Assembly (NCBI RefSeq): GCF_022009635.1
Contig: NZ_CP091716.1
Coordinates: 258,501 to 322,500 of the forward strand
DNA from: Variovorax paradoxus
GTDB lineage: Bacteria; Pseudomonadota; Gammaproteobacteria; Burkholderiales; Burkholderiaceae_C
Reading direction: 5' to 3'
DNA: 64,000 bases
The position numbers were made by a program, and so were the translations under genes. The notes beneath the pieces were generated by a model, which saw nothing but the letters and a program-made list of their open reading frames with translations, was not told the origin of the DNA and did not search any database. Each line of letters starts with the position of its first letter. Position 1 is the first letter of the stretch. Shown here piece by piece: positions 17,597 to 24,828 of the stretch.

Positions 17597-18463
17597 TCAG
17601 GGAATCGGGGGGCGCGGGAATTTCATTTCGCCGGGCTCTAGTTCGAAGTCGTGGTGCATGGACGCGCTCTTGCCATCGGGCGCCAGCGCGAAGCGCCCGA
17701 TCAGCCTGCGCGTCACGCCGAAGGTCGGGTCGCTTTCGAGGTTCTCGTCGTCGTCCGCGAAGACCTGCGTGATCAGCACCTTGTGGCCGGGCTTGCTCAC
17801 CATGAAGTGCAGGTGCGCGGGCCGGTTCGGGTGGCGCACCTGCGCGCGCAGCAGCACGCCGCAGGGCCCGTCGGTCGGTACCGGGTAGCCGGCCGGGCGC
17901 ACGCTGCGAAAGCGGAAGCGCCCTTCGGCGTCGGTGAAAAAGCGCCCGCGCAGGTTCATGTCTTCCTGCGCCGGGTCCTGGTTTTCATAGAGGCCGACGG
18001 GCGAGGCCTGCCATACGTCGACCGTGGCGCCGGCCACCGGGCGGCCCTCGTGGTCGCGCACCGTGCCCGTCACTTCGAGCGGCGTGCCGGGCGTGCCCGA
18101 GCGCGCGATGTCGTCGCCCAGCGCGCAGGCCGGTGCATTGGCGCGCCAGAACGGCCCGAGCAGCGCGGCGGGCGATTCGCCGTGCGGGTCCTGGTTGTTC
18201 TGCAGCGCGACCACGGTCGACACGCCCAGGATGTCCGCCGCCAGCACCACCTCGTTCTTGGTCTCGCCCGTGGCGTGGCCGATGGCGACGATGAATTCGA
18301 GCGCCTGCTCGAACTCGTCTTCCGTCAATTTCACTTCCTGCACCAGCGCATGCAGGTGGCGCGTGACCGCTTCCATCACGGTGCGCAGCCGCGGGTCGGG
18401 CGTGTTCTTCATGGCGTCGAGCACATGGCCCAGCACCGAGTCGGGGGAGGTGGCGATGTTCAT
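17597..18463 (-). CDS. intradiol ring-cleavage dioxygenase (hydroxyquinol/catechol 1,2-dioxygenase type)
   Basis: A 288-aa non-haem Fe(III) dioxygenase. An N-terminal helical linker domain (residues 10-100, with GETKNEVVLAADILGVS) precedes the catalytic domain. The four expected iron ligands are visible: Tyr159 (GLYENQ), Tyr193 (GYPVPTDGP), His217 and His219 (RPAHLHF). The YPVPTDGP motif and GPFWRANAP favour the hydroxyquinol branch, but no maleylacetate reductase is nearby, so the substrate may be another hydroxylated catechol. It is the first gene of the operon; an operator-like palindrome sits 9 bp upstream of its ATG. The ribosome binding site is weak. Confidence 0.9.
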   Translation of the reverse strand: MNIATSPDSVLGHVLDAMKNTPDPRLRTVMEAVTRHLHALVQEVKLTEDEFEQALEFIVAIGHATGETKNEVVLAADILGVSTVVALQNNQDPHGESPAALLGPFWRANAPACALGDDIARSGTPGTPLEVTGTVRDHEGRPVAGATVDVWQASPVGLYENQDPAQEDMNLRGRFFTDAEGRFRFRSVRPAGYPVPTDGPCGVLLRAQVRHPNRPAHLHFMVSKPGHKVLITQVFADDDENLESDPTFGVTRRLIGRFALAPDGKSASMHHDFELEPGEMKFPRPPIP

Positions 18464-18471
18464 GGTGGATT

Positions 18472-18489
18472 CGTGCAATCGTTTGCACG
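18472..18489. promoter_or_regulatory. LacI-type operator, site 1
   Basis: CGTGCAATCGTTTGCACG is an 18-bp near-perfect palindrome with the central CG typical of LacI/GalR operators. It lies immediately upstream of the dioxygenase start (18463). A second copy sharing the 13-mer CAATCGTTTGCAC lies 103 bp away, next to the lacI-type gene. Cognate binding by that regulator is inferred. Confidence 0.75.
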
Positions 18490-18574
18490 ATATTAGCCAT
18501 ATTTGCCGAAAAGTAAAATGGAGGTTTCCGGCAGACCCTGAGGGAAGCATTGGCACCCGATGCCGGCCGGCCTC

Positions 18575-18592
18575 GCGACAATCGTTTGCACC
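18575..18592. promoter_or_regulatory. LacI-type operator, site 2
   Basis: GCGACAATCGTTTGCACC shares the 13-mer CAATCGTTTGCAC with site 1, but its left arm is degenerate. It ends one base before the ATG of the LacI regulator, so occupancy should block the regulator's own expression. The 103-bp distance to site 1 (about ten helical turns) would suit DNA looping. Confidence 0.65.
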
Positions 18593-18593
18593 A

Positions 18594-19628
18594 ATGAGCA
18601 CCAGCCCGACTTCTTCGTCTTCCGCCACCGTCACCATCCGCGACGTCGCCCGTGCCGCCGGCGTGCATGTGTCGACCGTCTCGCGCGCGCTCAGCCCCGA
18701 GAAGCGCTCGCTCATCAGCGAGGAGGTGCTTCGCGTGGTCGAGGAGGCGGCGCAGCGGCTGGGCTACCGGCCCAACCGCGCGGCCTCTGCATTGCGCACG
18801 GGCCGCACCCACACCATCGGCGTGCTGGTGCCGGACATCACCAACGCGGTGTTCCCGCCGATCCTGCAGGGCATCGAGGCCAGCGCGGCGGCGCGCGGGT
18901 ACTTCGTGTTCGTCACCAACGTGGCCGACCCGGCGCTGGCGCGGCCGGTGCTGGAGCGCATGCTCGCGCAGCGCGTCGACGGCGTGGTCATGGCCACCGC
19001 CACGCGCGACGACCCGCTGGTCGACTTCGTCGCCAAGGCCGGCATGACGGCCGTGCTGGTCAACCGCGCCGACGAAACCGGCCGCCTGCCGGCCGTGGTC
19101 AGCGATGACCGGCTGGCGATGAAGCTCGCGGTCGACCATCTGGTGGCGCTCGGCCACAAGCGCATCGCGCACCTGGCGGGGCCGCAGACCATCCCGACCG
19201 GCGTGGGCCGGCGCCTGGGTGTGGAGCAGGCCCTGCGCGACCACCGCATGAAGCCCTTCCGCGTGGTCGAGTGCGCGAGCTACAGCCGCGAGGCCGGCGC
19301 GCTGGCGATGAAGCAGATGCTCGAGGCCGGCGCGGCCCCGCAGGCGGTGGTGTGCTGCAACGACCTGGTGGCGCTGGGCGCCTACGACGCGCTGCGCGAA
19401 GCCGGCCTGCGCGTGCCGCAGGACATTTCCGTCACCGGCCACAACGACATGCCGCTGGTCGACATGGTCGACCCGCCGCTCACCACCATCCGCCTGCCGC
19501 ACCGCGAGCTGGGCTGGCGCGCGGCCGAGATGCTGTTCGACGAGATCGACGGCCGTTCGATGTCGGCATCGACCGTGGTGCTGCGCCCGGAGCTGGTGGT
19601 GCGCCAGTCGACCGCCGCGCCGCGCTGA
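18594..19628 (+). CDS. LacI/GalR family transcriptional regulator
   Basis: A 344-aa repressor-type regulator. The N-terminal helix-turn-helix (TIRDVARAAGVHVSTVSRAL) and hinge helix (YRPNRAASALRTGRT) precede a periplasmic-binding-like effector domain (IGVLVPDITNAVFPPILQGI). It is divergent from the seven-gene ring-cleavage operon, with two shared operator-like sites in the 130-bp spacer. It most likely represses both the operon and itself until a pathway compound binds; the effector cannot be read from sequence. Confidence 0.93.
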   Translation: MSTSPTSSSSATVTIRDVARAAGVHVSTVSRALSPEKRSLISEEVLRVVEEAAQRLGYRPNRAASALRTGRTHTIGVLVPDITNAVFPPILQGIEASAAARGYFVFVTNVADPALARPVLERMLAQRVDGVVMATATRDDPLVDFVAKAGMTAVLVNRADETGRLPAVVSDDRLAMKLAVDHLVALGHKRIAHLAGPQTIPTGVGRRLGVEQALRDHRMKPFRVVECASYSREAGALAMKQMLEAGAAPQAVVCCNDLVALGAYDALREAGLRVPQDISVTGHNDMPLVDMVDPPLTTIRLPHRELGWRAAEMLFDEIDGRSMSASTVVLRPELVVRQSTAAPR

Positions 19629-19644
19629 CGAGCGGCGAAGCGCC

Positions 19645-19992
19645 TTACTTCATGCGCCACCACAGGGCGGCGATGTCGTCGCTCAGGCCCGCGAGCAGCA
19701 GCGCCACGGCGACCAGCGCGACCAGCGCCTTGGTGCGCCCCGACATCTTTTCCTTGGGCGCGAAGTCTTCGGCACGGCCGCTGAAATGCACGCCGCAGTA
19801 GGGGCAGCGCAGCACGTAGCCGAAGACCGGCTCGCCGCAGCGGATGCAGGGCACTTCGCCGGGGCCCGGCTCGGACGCGGACGACGAGGCTGCGTCGCGC
19901 GCGGCCTGCTCCGCGGCACGCTGTTGCTGCTGTCGGGCACGGCGTTCGCGGTGCGCGGCCAGGTCGATGGGTTCGTGGGAGTTGTCGGGCAT
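19645..19992 (-). CDS. small zinc-ribbon, single-TM protein of unknown function
   Basis: A 115-aa protein in three parts. A charged N-terminal half is rich in Arg/Gln/Ala (RERRARQQQQRAAEQAAR, possible coiled coil). A zinc ribbon follows with two Cys pairs (CIRCGEP and CPYCGVHF), then one C-terminal transmembrane helix (ALVALVAVALLLAGL). It is convergent with the LacI gene and lies 16 bp downstream of the 557-aa orphan gene, which probably shares its transcript. I do not recognise a named family; a membrane-anchored zinc-ribbon adaptor is the most that can be said. Confidence 0.65.
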   Translation of the reverse strand: MPDNSHEPIDLAAHRERRARQQQQRAAEQAARDAASSSASEPGPGEVPCIRCGEPVFGYVLRCPYCGVHFSGRAEDFAPKEKMSGRTKALVALVAVALLLAGLSDDIAALWWRMK

Positions 19993-20008
19993 GGTCGGAC
20001 CCCGAAGT

Positions 20009-21682
20009 CTAGGACGCGATTTTCTTTCGTGCAGCAGGCCGGCGCGGCGGCTTTGCCTCCAGCACCAGTTCGGCCGGCAGCGTGTCGTTCCACGATTCCG
20101 TGAAGTAGGCGCGGTCGCTCGGCACCAGCTGCGGCAGCGCCTCGCGCAGCAGGGCGAGCGACTGCTCGGCGGCCTTCAGCTCGCCGGCGTGGGCGGCGTA
20201 CCAGGCGTGCTCGAACAGCAGGCTGCAATGCTGCAGGCCCGGGTAGCGGCGCCGCCCGGCCTGGTGGTCGGCCAGCCGCGCCTGCGCCACCTGCACCCAG
20301 CGCGCAGGCCAGTTCGTGGCGTCGAAGGCATCGGCCAGCGGGCCGGCGAGCTTCGATACGGCGGCCGGGTCCAGCGGTTTCTGCGCGCGGAACTGCGCCA
20401 GAGTGGGCTGCTTCTCGGGTCGGCAATGGCCGCGCGCGATGCGCATCAGGTAGATGGCGTTCCATGCCGAGCGGCCTTGGCCGTCGGTGTGGCCGCACAG
20501 CCATTCGCTGAAGGCGATCCATTGCACCGCGCGGCGCGTGGTGTCGGCGTTGCCGTGCTGCGCGAGCGCGGGCAGGTCGGACAGGCCCACGCGGTCGAAC
20601 AGCCACGCGGCCATGCCCATGTTGGCCGCCACATGCTGCGCCGCGTCGAAGGAGTGCGATTCGAAAGCCGCCGCCAGCGCCTCGCCGAAGCGGCGCAGCG
20701 ACTCTTCGGCGAGCGCCGCGGAGGCCGGCTTGTCGTCGGCCGAAAGCCCGAGCGCGCGCGATCGGCACACCAGCGCCCACAGGTTGCACCACTCGAAGCG
20801 CACGTCGGGGTGATGCCGCAGCACCAGCCCGCGCGCGGCGTCGTCGGCCATGCCGCCCAGCAGAGACTGCGCCAGCGGCAGGTCGCGCGCGGTGTAGGCG
20901 CACCAGGCGGCGACGATGCACTCCATCGCGCCGAGGTAGTCGTTGCCCGCCACATGGTGCGCGAGCCGCTGCTTCTTGAGTGCCTGCAGCCGGCGCCGCG
21001 CCTGCTCGTTGTCGCCGAGCCGGCGCCACAGCATGGCCTCGTTGAGCGTGACCAGCGCGCGCTGGAAGTCGGTGGCGGCCAGCGTGCCGGCCAGGCGTAT
21101 GGATTCGAGCGCGCTGGCCGGTTGGGCGCCGGCACTCGCATCGCCCGTGTTCATGCCTGCCACCGGCGCCATCAGCCGGCCCTGCCGCGCCGCCTGCTGC
21201 GACGCGACCAGCTGCTTCCAGAAGGCGGCGTCCTGCAGATGCACCGCGTCGGGCGGCGGCGAGCCGGCGGCCGCCTGCGACTTGCGCGCGCGCAGCCCCA
21301 GGAACGAGGCCACTTCGGCCGCGGTGGCCGCACGGCCTTCCACCAGCACGCGCACGCGCCGGGCCTCGACGGCGGGCAGCCAGAACGGCCCCTGGCTGCG
21401 CCGCTCGGCATTGAGGAAGCGCGGCTCGCGCAGCGTGTCTTCGCCCCAGCCGACCTCGATGTTCCAGGCCTTGAAGTCGCGGAACGCGCGGCTCACCACC
21501 ATGCGCAGCGTGCTGGCGTCGGACACTTCGCCGCGCAGGTCGACCAGCCGCACGACGCCGGTGCCGGCTTCCTGCGCGTGCTGCATGCGCACCAGCAGCC
21601 AGAGCGATTGAAAGGCCGCGCGCCGGCCGTTGACCGACTGCGGCGAGGTGAGTTCGATGGAAAGAAGAGCGGGCTTGGACAC
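20009..21682 (-). CDS. hypothetical protein, 557 aa, helical-repeat-like
   Basis: An unrecognised soluble protein, probably cytoplasmic, with no signal peptide or transmembrane helix seen. It is rich in Ala/Leu/Arg helices, with stretches such as TLNEAMLWRRLGDNEQARRR and AGELKAAEQSLALLREALPQ that resemble tetratricopeptide repeats near residues 215-270 and 500-530. The N-terminal ~110 residues look like a separate alpha/beta domain (LRMVVSRAFRDFKAWNIEVGW). The C-terminus is basic (KPPRRPAARKKIAS). Codon use looks like its neighbours, supporting a real gene. The role may be protein-protein interaction; nothing more can be supported. Confidence 0.7.
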   Translation of the reverse strand: MSKPALLSIELTSPQSVNGRRAAFQSLWLLVRMQHAQEAGTGVVRLVDLRGEVSDASTLRMVVSRAFRDFKAWNIEVGWGEDTLREPRFLNAERRSQGPFWLPAVEARRVRVLVEGRAATAAEVASFLGLRARKSQAAAGSPPPDAVHLQDAAFWKQLVASQQAARQGRLMAPVAGMNTGDASAGAQPASALESIRLAGTLAATDFQRALVTLNEAMLWRRLGDNEQARRRLQALKKQRLAHHVAGNDYLGAMECIVAAWCAYTARDLPLAQSLLGGMADDAARGLVLRHHPDVRFEWCNLWALVCRSRALGLSADDKPASAALAEESLRRFGEALAAAFESHSFDAAQHVAANMGMAAWLFDRVGLSDLPALAQHGNADTTRRAVQWIAFSEWLCGHTDGQGRSAWNAIYLMRIARGHCRPEKQPTLAQFRAQKPLDPAAVSKLAGPLADAFDATNWPARWVQVAQARLADHQAGRRRYPGLQHCSLLFEHAWYAAHAGELKAAEQSLALLREALPQLVPSDRAYFTESWNDTLPAELVLEAKPPRRPAARKKIAS

Positions 21683-21746
21683 GCCCCGGATTGGACCTCA
21701 AAACCGGCGCGATACCTGAAGAAGAAAAGCGCCTGCCCGGTCCGGC

Positions 21747-21941
21747 TCAGTGGCGGTGGCGGTCCAGCAGCTCGGGCACTTCGCTGCGCCCGATGCCCAG
21801 GTCGCGCAGCTCGTGGTCGCTCATGCCGGCCAGGTGCCGCGTGTCGGCCCGCGCGCGGCGGCGATTCATCACGCGGCGTCGCCAGCCGCGCAGGGCATGG
21901 ATCAGGCGTTGATGAAAGGACGATGGCTTCGGCGCGGTCAC
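21747..21941 (-). CDS. DUF1127 small basic protein
   Basis: A 64-aa Arg-rich protein carrying the DUF1127/YjiS-like motif RHLAGMSDHELRDLGIGRSEV in its C-terminal half and a basic N-terminal half (RGWRRRVMNRRRARADTR). In other proteobacteria such small proteins have been linked to RNA binding, phosphate and stress physiology, but this copy is uncharacterised. It lies alone, divergent from the LysR gene at 22066 across a 124-bp spacer that contains the perfect inverted repeat ATCAGC-TTT-GCTGAT (22019-22033). Confidence 0.85.
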   Translation of the reverse strand: MTAPKPSSFHQRLIHALRGWRRRVMNRRRARADTRHLAGMSDHELRDLGIGRSEVPELLDRHRH

Positions 21942-22065
21942 GATGGGCTCCTTGGTTGGGAGCGCTCATCTTCCGGCGGCGCGTGATATTGTGGAAGTTG
22001 AGAATCCTGAGGCCTTCGATCAGCTTTGCTGATACTGAAAATATCCACTTCACACGGCGACCCCG

Positions 22066-22956
22066 ATGCGACAACTCAACCTCGACCAGCTGCGCACCCT
22101 CATCGCCATCGTCGACCTCGGCACTTTCTCCGCCGCGGCCAAGGCGCTGCATCTGGCGCAGCCGACGGTGAGCCTGCACATCAGCGAACTCGAATCGCGG
22201 CTGGAGGCGCCGCTGGTGGTGCGCGGCAACCGCCGCATCACACCGACCGCCGCCGGCGCCGCATTGGTCGAGCGCGGGCGCAAGCTGCTGCGCGACACCG
22301 ACGACGCGGTCGAGGCCGTCAAGCGCCAGGCCGAGGGCCGCACCGGCCGCGTGCGGCTGGGCACATCCACCGGCGTGCTGGTCGACCTGCTGCCGCAGGT
22401 GCTGGAGGCGCTGGGCGCGGAGCATTCGGGCATCGACGTCGAGGTGAGCATCCGCGGCTCCTACGAGGCCATGGAGCGGCTGGCCGCCGGCACGCTCGAC
22501 ATCGGCCTGGTGGCCATTCCGCAGCCGCCGGTGCGCGGCATCGTCGTCACGCCGTGGTGCGAGCAGCCCATGATGGCCTTCGTGCCGCCGCGCTGGAAGG
22601 CGCCGAAGCGCGTCACGCCGGCGTGGCTGGCGGCGCAGCCGCTGATCTTCAACGAGGCCACCACGCACATGTACCGGCTCACGATGGAGTGGTTCGCCGA
22701 GGCGGGCTTCGCGCCGCGCGCGCGCATCGAGCTCAACTACGACGCCGCCATCCGCAGCCTGGTGGCGGCCGGTTATGGCGCGGCGCTGCTGCCGCTACAG
22801 CAGAGCACCGACAACGTGCGCGGCGACCGCATGCGGATCCTGCCGGTGAGCCCGAAGCTCACGCGACGCGTGGGCATCGCGCACCGGCAGCACGCGACGC
22901 TGGACGGTGCCACGCTGAGCGTGCTGAAGGTGCTGACGATGTTCCGCCAGGCCTGA
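22066..22956 (+). CDS. LysR-type transcriptional regulator
   Basis: A 296-aa LysR protein. The helix-turn-helix region reads LDQLRTLIAIVDLGTFSAAA and AQPTVSLHISELESRLEAPL; the effector domain begins near residue 90 (GRVRLGTSTGVLVDLLPQV). It ends 15 bp before the convergent amiR stop. Its target is not clear: the DUF1127 gene is the only divergent neighbour, so it may control a distant locus. The start ATG 22066 is the only one consistent with the family's N-terminus. Confidence 0.9.
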   Translation: MRQLNLDQLRTLIAIVDLGTFSAAAKALHLAQPTVSLHISELESRLEAPLVVRGNRRITPTAAGAALVERGRKLLRDTDDAVEAVKRQAEGRTGRVRLGTSTGVLVDLLPQVLEALGAEHSGIDVEVSIRGSYEAMERLAAGTLDIGLVAIPQPPVRGIVVTPWCEQPMMAFVPPRWKAPKRVTPAWLAAQPLIFNEATTHMYRLTMEWFAEAGFAPRARIELNYDAAIRSLVAAGYGAALLPLQQSTDNVRGDRMRILPVSPKLTRRVGIAHRQHATLDGATLSVLKVLTMFRQA

Positions 22957-22971
22957 GCGGAATCCGGCGGC

Positions 22972-23622
22972 TCAGCCCGCGTCGGGCTTGTTGCGCATGC
23001 CCAGCGAGAGGATCTCGTTGGCATTGACGATGGCGGTGGCTATTTCTTCCGTGGTGGTGCGCTTGCTCATCGCCTGGTCGCGGATCAGGTCGTAGGCCTG
23101 GCCTTCGGACACGTCGTGCGTCTTCATGAGGATGGCCTTCGCTTCCGCGATGCGGCGTTGCCCCAGCAGCTTGGCCTCGACCTTGCGCAGCCGCTTGGCG
23201 AGCGAGCGCGCTTCCTTGTGCGCCTCGCGCGCCACCACCAGCGCGGAGAACAGCCCGAACGAGCGCACGGGCGACGGCAGCACGGCCTTGGCGCCGATTT
23301 CCAGAACGGCCTCGATGATGGTCGGGTTCTCGTAGGTGACGACCGCGATGATGGCCGGCGCGTCTTCGCTCTTGGTCCATTCGAAGCGCATGTTGATGAA
23401 GTCGGGCTGCACGGCCATGAAGGCGACGTCGATGCCTTCGGGCAAGACTTGAACGGGCGGCCAGAAGGCCTGCACCTGGCAGCCGATGCGTTGCAGCTGT
23501 TGCGTGAGTTGACGGCCGTCGTTGTCGTCGGGGTGGATCACGGCGATCTTCAGCAGGCGTAGCTCTTTCAGCTGCGGCGGCGTGACACGCAGGGTGTGGC
23601 GTTTCGGAGCCGTGCCTTCCAC
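22972..23622 (-). CDS. amiR: ANTAR-domain antiterminator, AmiR type
   Basis: A 216-aa RNA-binding regulator. An N-terminal pseudo-receiver domain (LKIAVIHPDDNDGRQLTQQL) is joined by a coiled coil (REAHKEARSLAKRLRKVEAK) to a C-terminal ANTAR domain (RIAEAKAILMKTHDVSEGQA, then AYDLIRDQAMSKRTT). In Pseudomonas AmiR is held inactive by AmiC and, once freed, binds leader RNA and prevents termination. The GTG start at 23622 is 2 bp after the amiC stop and no in-frame ATG is available. A leader with ANTAR-type hairpins is present upstream of urtA (33257-33298). Confidence 0.9.
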   Translation of the reverse strand: MEGTAPKRHTLRVTPPQLKELRLLKIAVIHPDDNDGRQLTQQLQRIGCQVQAFWPPVQVLPEGIDVAFMAVQPDFINMRFEWTKSEDAPAIIAVVTYENPTIIEAVLEIGAKAVLPSPVRSFGLFSALVVAREAHKEARSLAKRLRKVEAKLLGQRRIAEAKAILMKTHDVSEGQAYDLIRDQAMSKRTTTEEIATAIVNANEILSLGMRNKPDAG

Positions 23623-23624
23623 GC

Positions 23625-24779
23625 TCAGGCCTCCAGGGTGTCGAGCTTGGCCGTCCAGTCCCCCAGCGAGTGGGTGACGAGGTAAGGGTCCGGGTACACC
23701 GCCCGCGTCGCCTGCCGCACGATGGTGAACTGCCCATGAGAGTCGACCCGCCCGATGCGTGGGTAGAGACACGTGTGATGGTTGGTCGGATCGATCTTCA
23801 CCAGCCCCTGCGGCGCATCGAACTCGCTGCCCAGGATGTACGGAAGAATCTCCGCGATGCCGTCGCTGCCCGCCTGCCGGTAGGCATTCGCGAAGATGTG
23901 CATCTGGAAGTACGAAGCCTCCCAGCACAGGTTGGGCACGCAGCCGTCGCCGAAGCGCGCGCGCAGCATCGCCAGGCAACGCCGGTTGGCGGCGGAGTCG
24001 ATCGACTGGAAATACGGCGCCGCCGTGAAGTGCCCCGTCGCCACGCCGTGGCCCATCTGCGAGATCTCGGCCTCCGAGGTCGTGAGGCTGGCGATCGGCA
24101 TCGTCTTCGGGTCGAAGCCGGCCTCGGCATATGCGCGGTACAGGCTCGCGGTGGAATCGCCCACCACGGTCGAGAAGATGAAGTCGGGCCGCTTGTCGCG
24201 GATGTCGTCCATGATGGCCCGGTAGTCGCGCTCGCCGGCATCCAGCGCCACGTAGCGCTCGCCCAGTTTCTCGCTGCCGGGGCGCTGCATCACCAGCTCG
24301 CCCATGATGCGGTTCGACTCGTACGGGTAGATGTAGTCGGAGCCGATCAGGTACACGCGCGCGCCGAAATTCGTGGTCATGAACTCCGCGAGCTGCACGC
24401 TGTTCTGGTTGGGCGCGGCGCCGGTGTAGATCACGTTGCCCGAGTACTCGAAGCCCTCGTAGAGCGTCGGGTAGAAGAGCAGTTTGTTCCACTTCTCGAT
24501 GACCGGGATCACGGCCTTGCGGCTGCTCGACATGTAGCAGCCGAAGATCACGTTCACGCGGTCCTGCACGATCAGCTTCTCGGCCAGCTGGGCGTAGCGC
24601 GCGGGGTTGGATTGCGGGTCGTAGCGCACGGCCACGATCTCGCGGCCTTCCACGCCGCCGGCCGCGTTGATCTCCTCGATGGCGAGCAGGGCGCCCTGCA
24701 GCTGCGAGAGTCCGATGGTCGAAGTGACGCCGGTTTCCGAATAGAGGATGCCGACGCGTATGGGGTCCTTGTCAGCCAC
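23625..24779 (-). CDS. amiC: amide-sensing regulator AmiC (ABC-binding-protein fold)
   Basis: A 384-aa cytoplasmic protein of the periplasmic-binding fold that lacks a signal peptide (MADKDPIRVGILYSETGVTS). It closely resembles Pseudomonas AmiC in length and motifs: FGCYMSSSRKAVIPVIEKWN, LLFYPTLYEGFEYSGN, YLIGSDYIYPYESNR. AmiC binds small amides and in their absence sequesters AmiR. It shares these motifs with the exported UrtA at 31843-33036 of the same operon, so sensor and transporter receptor are paralogues. It lies 49 bp after the VWA gene and 2 bp before amiR. Confidence 0.93.
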   Translation of the reverse strand: MADKDPIRVGILYSETGVTSTIGLSQLQGALLAIEEINAAGGVEGREIVAVRYDPQSNPARYAQLAEKLIVQDRVNVIFGCYMSSSRKAVIPVIEKWNKLLFYPTLYEGFEYSGNVIYTGAAPNQNSVQLAEFMTTNFGARVYLIGSDYIYPYESNRIMGELVMQRPGSEKLGERYVALDAGERDYRAIMDDIRDKRPDFIFSTVVGDSTASLYRAYAEAGFDPKTMPIASLTTSEAEISQMGHGVATGHFTAAPYFQSIDSAANRRCLAMLRARFGDGCVPNLCWEASYFQMHIFANAYRQAGSDGIAEILPYILGSEFDAPQGLVKIDPTNHHTCLYPRIGRVDSHGQFTIVRQATRAVYPDPYLVTHSLGDWTAKLDTLEA

Positions 24780-24828
24780 GCTGAAGTCTCCTGGGGTGTC
24801 GAATCATCATAGTCTTCAGTCGGCGGTG

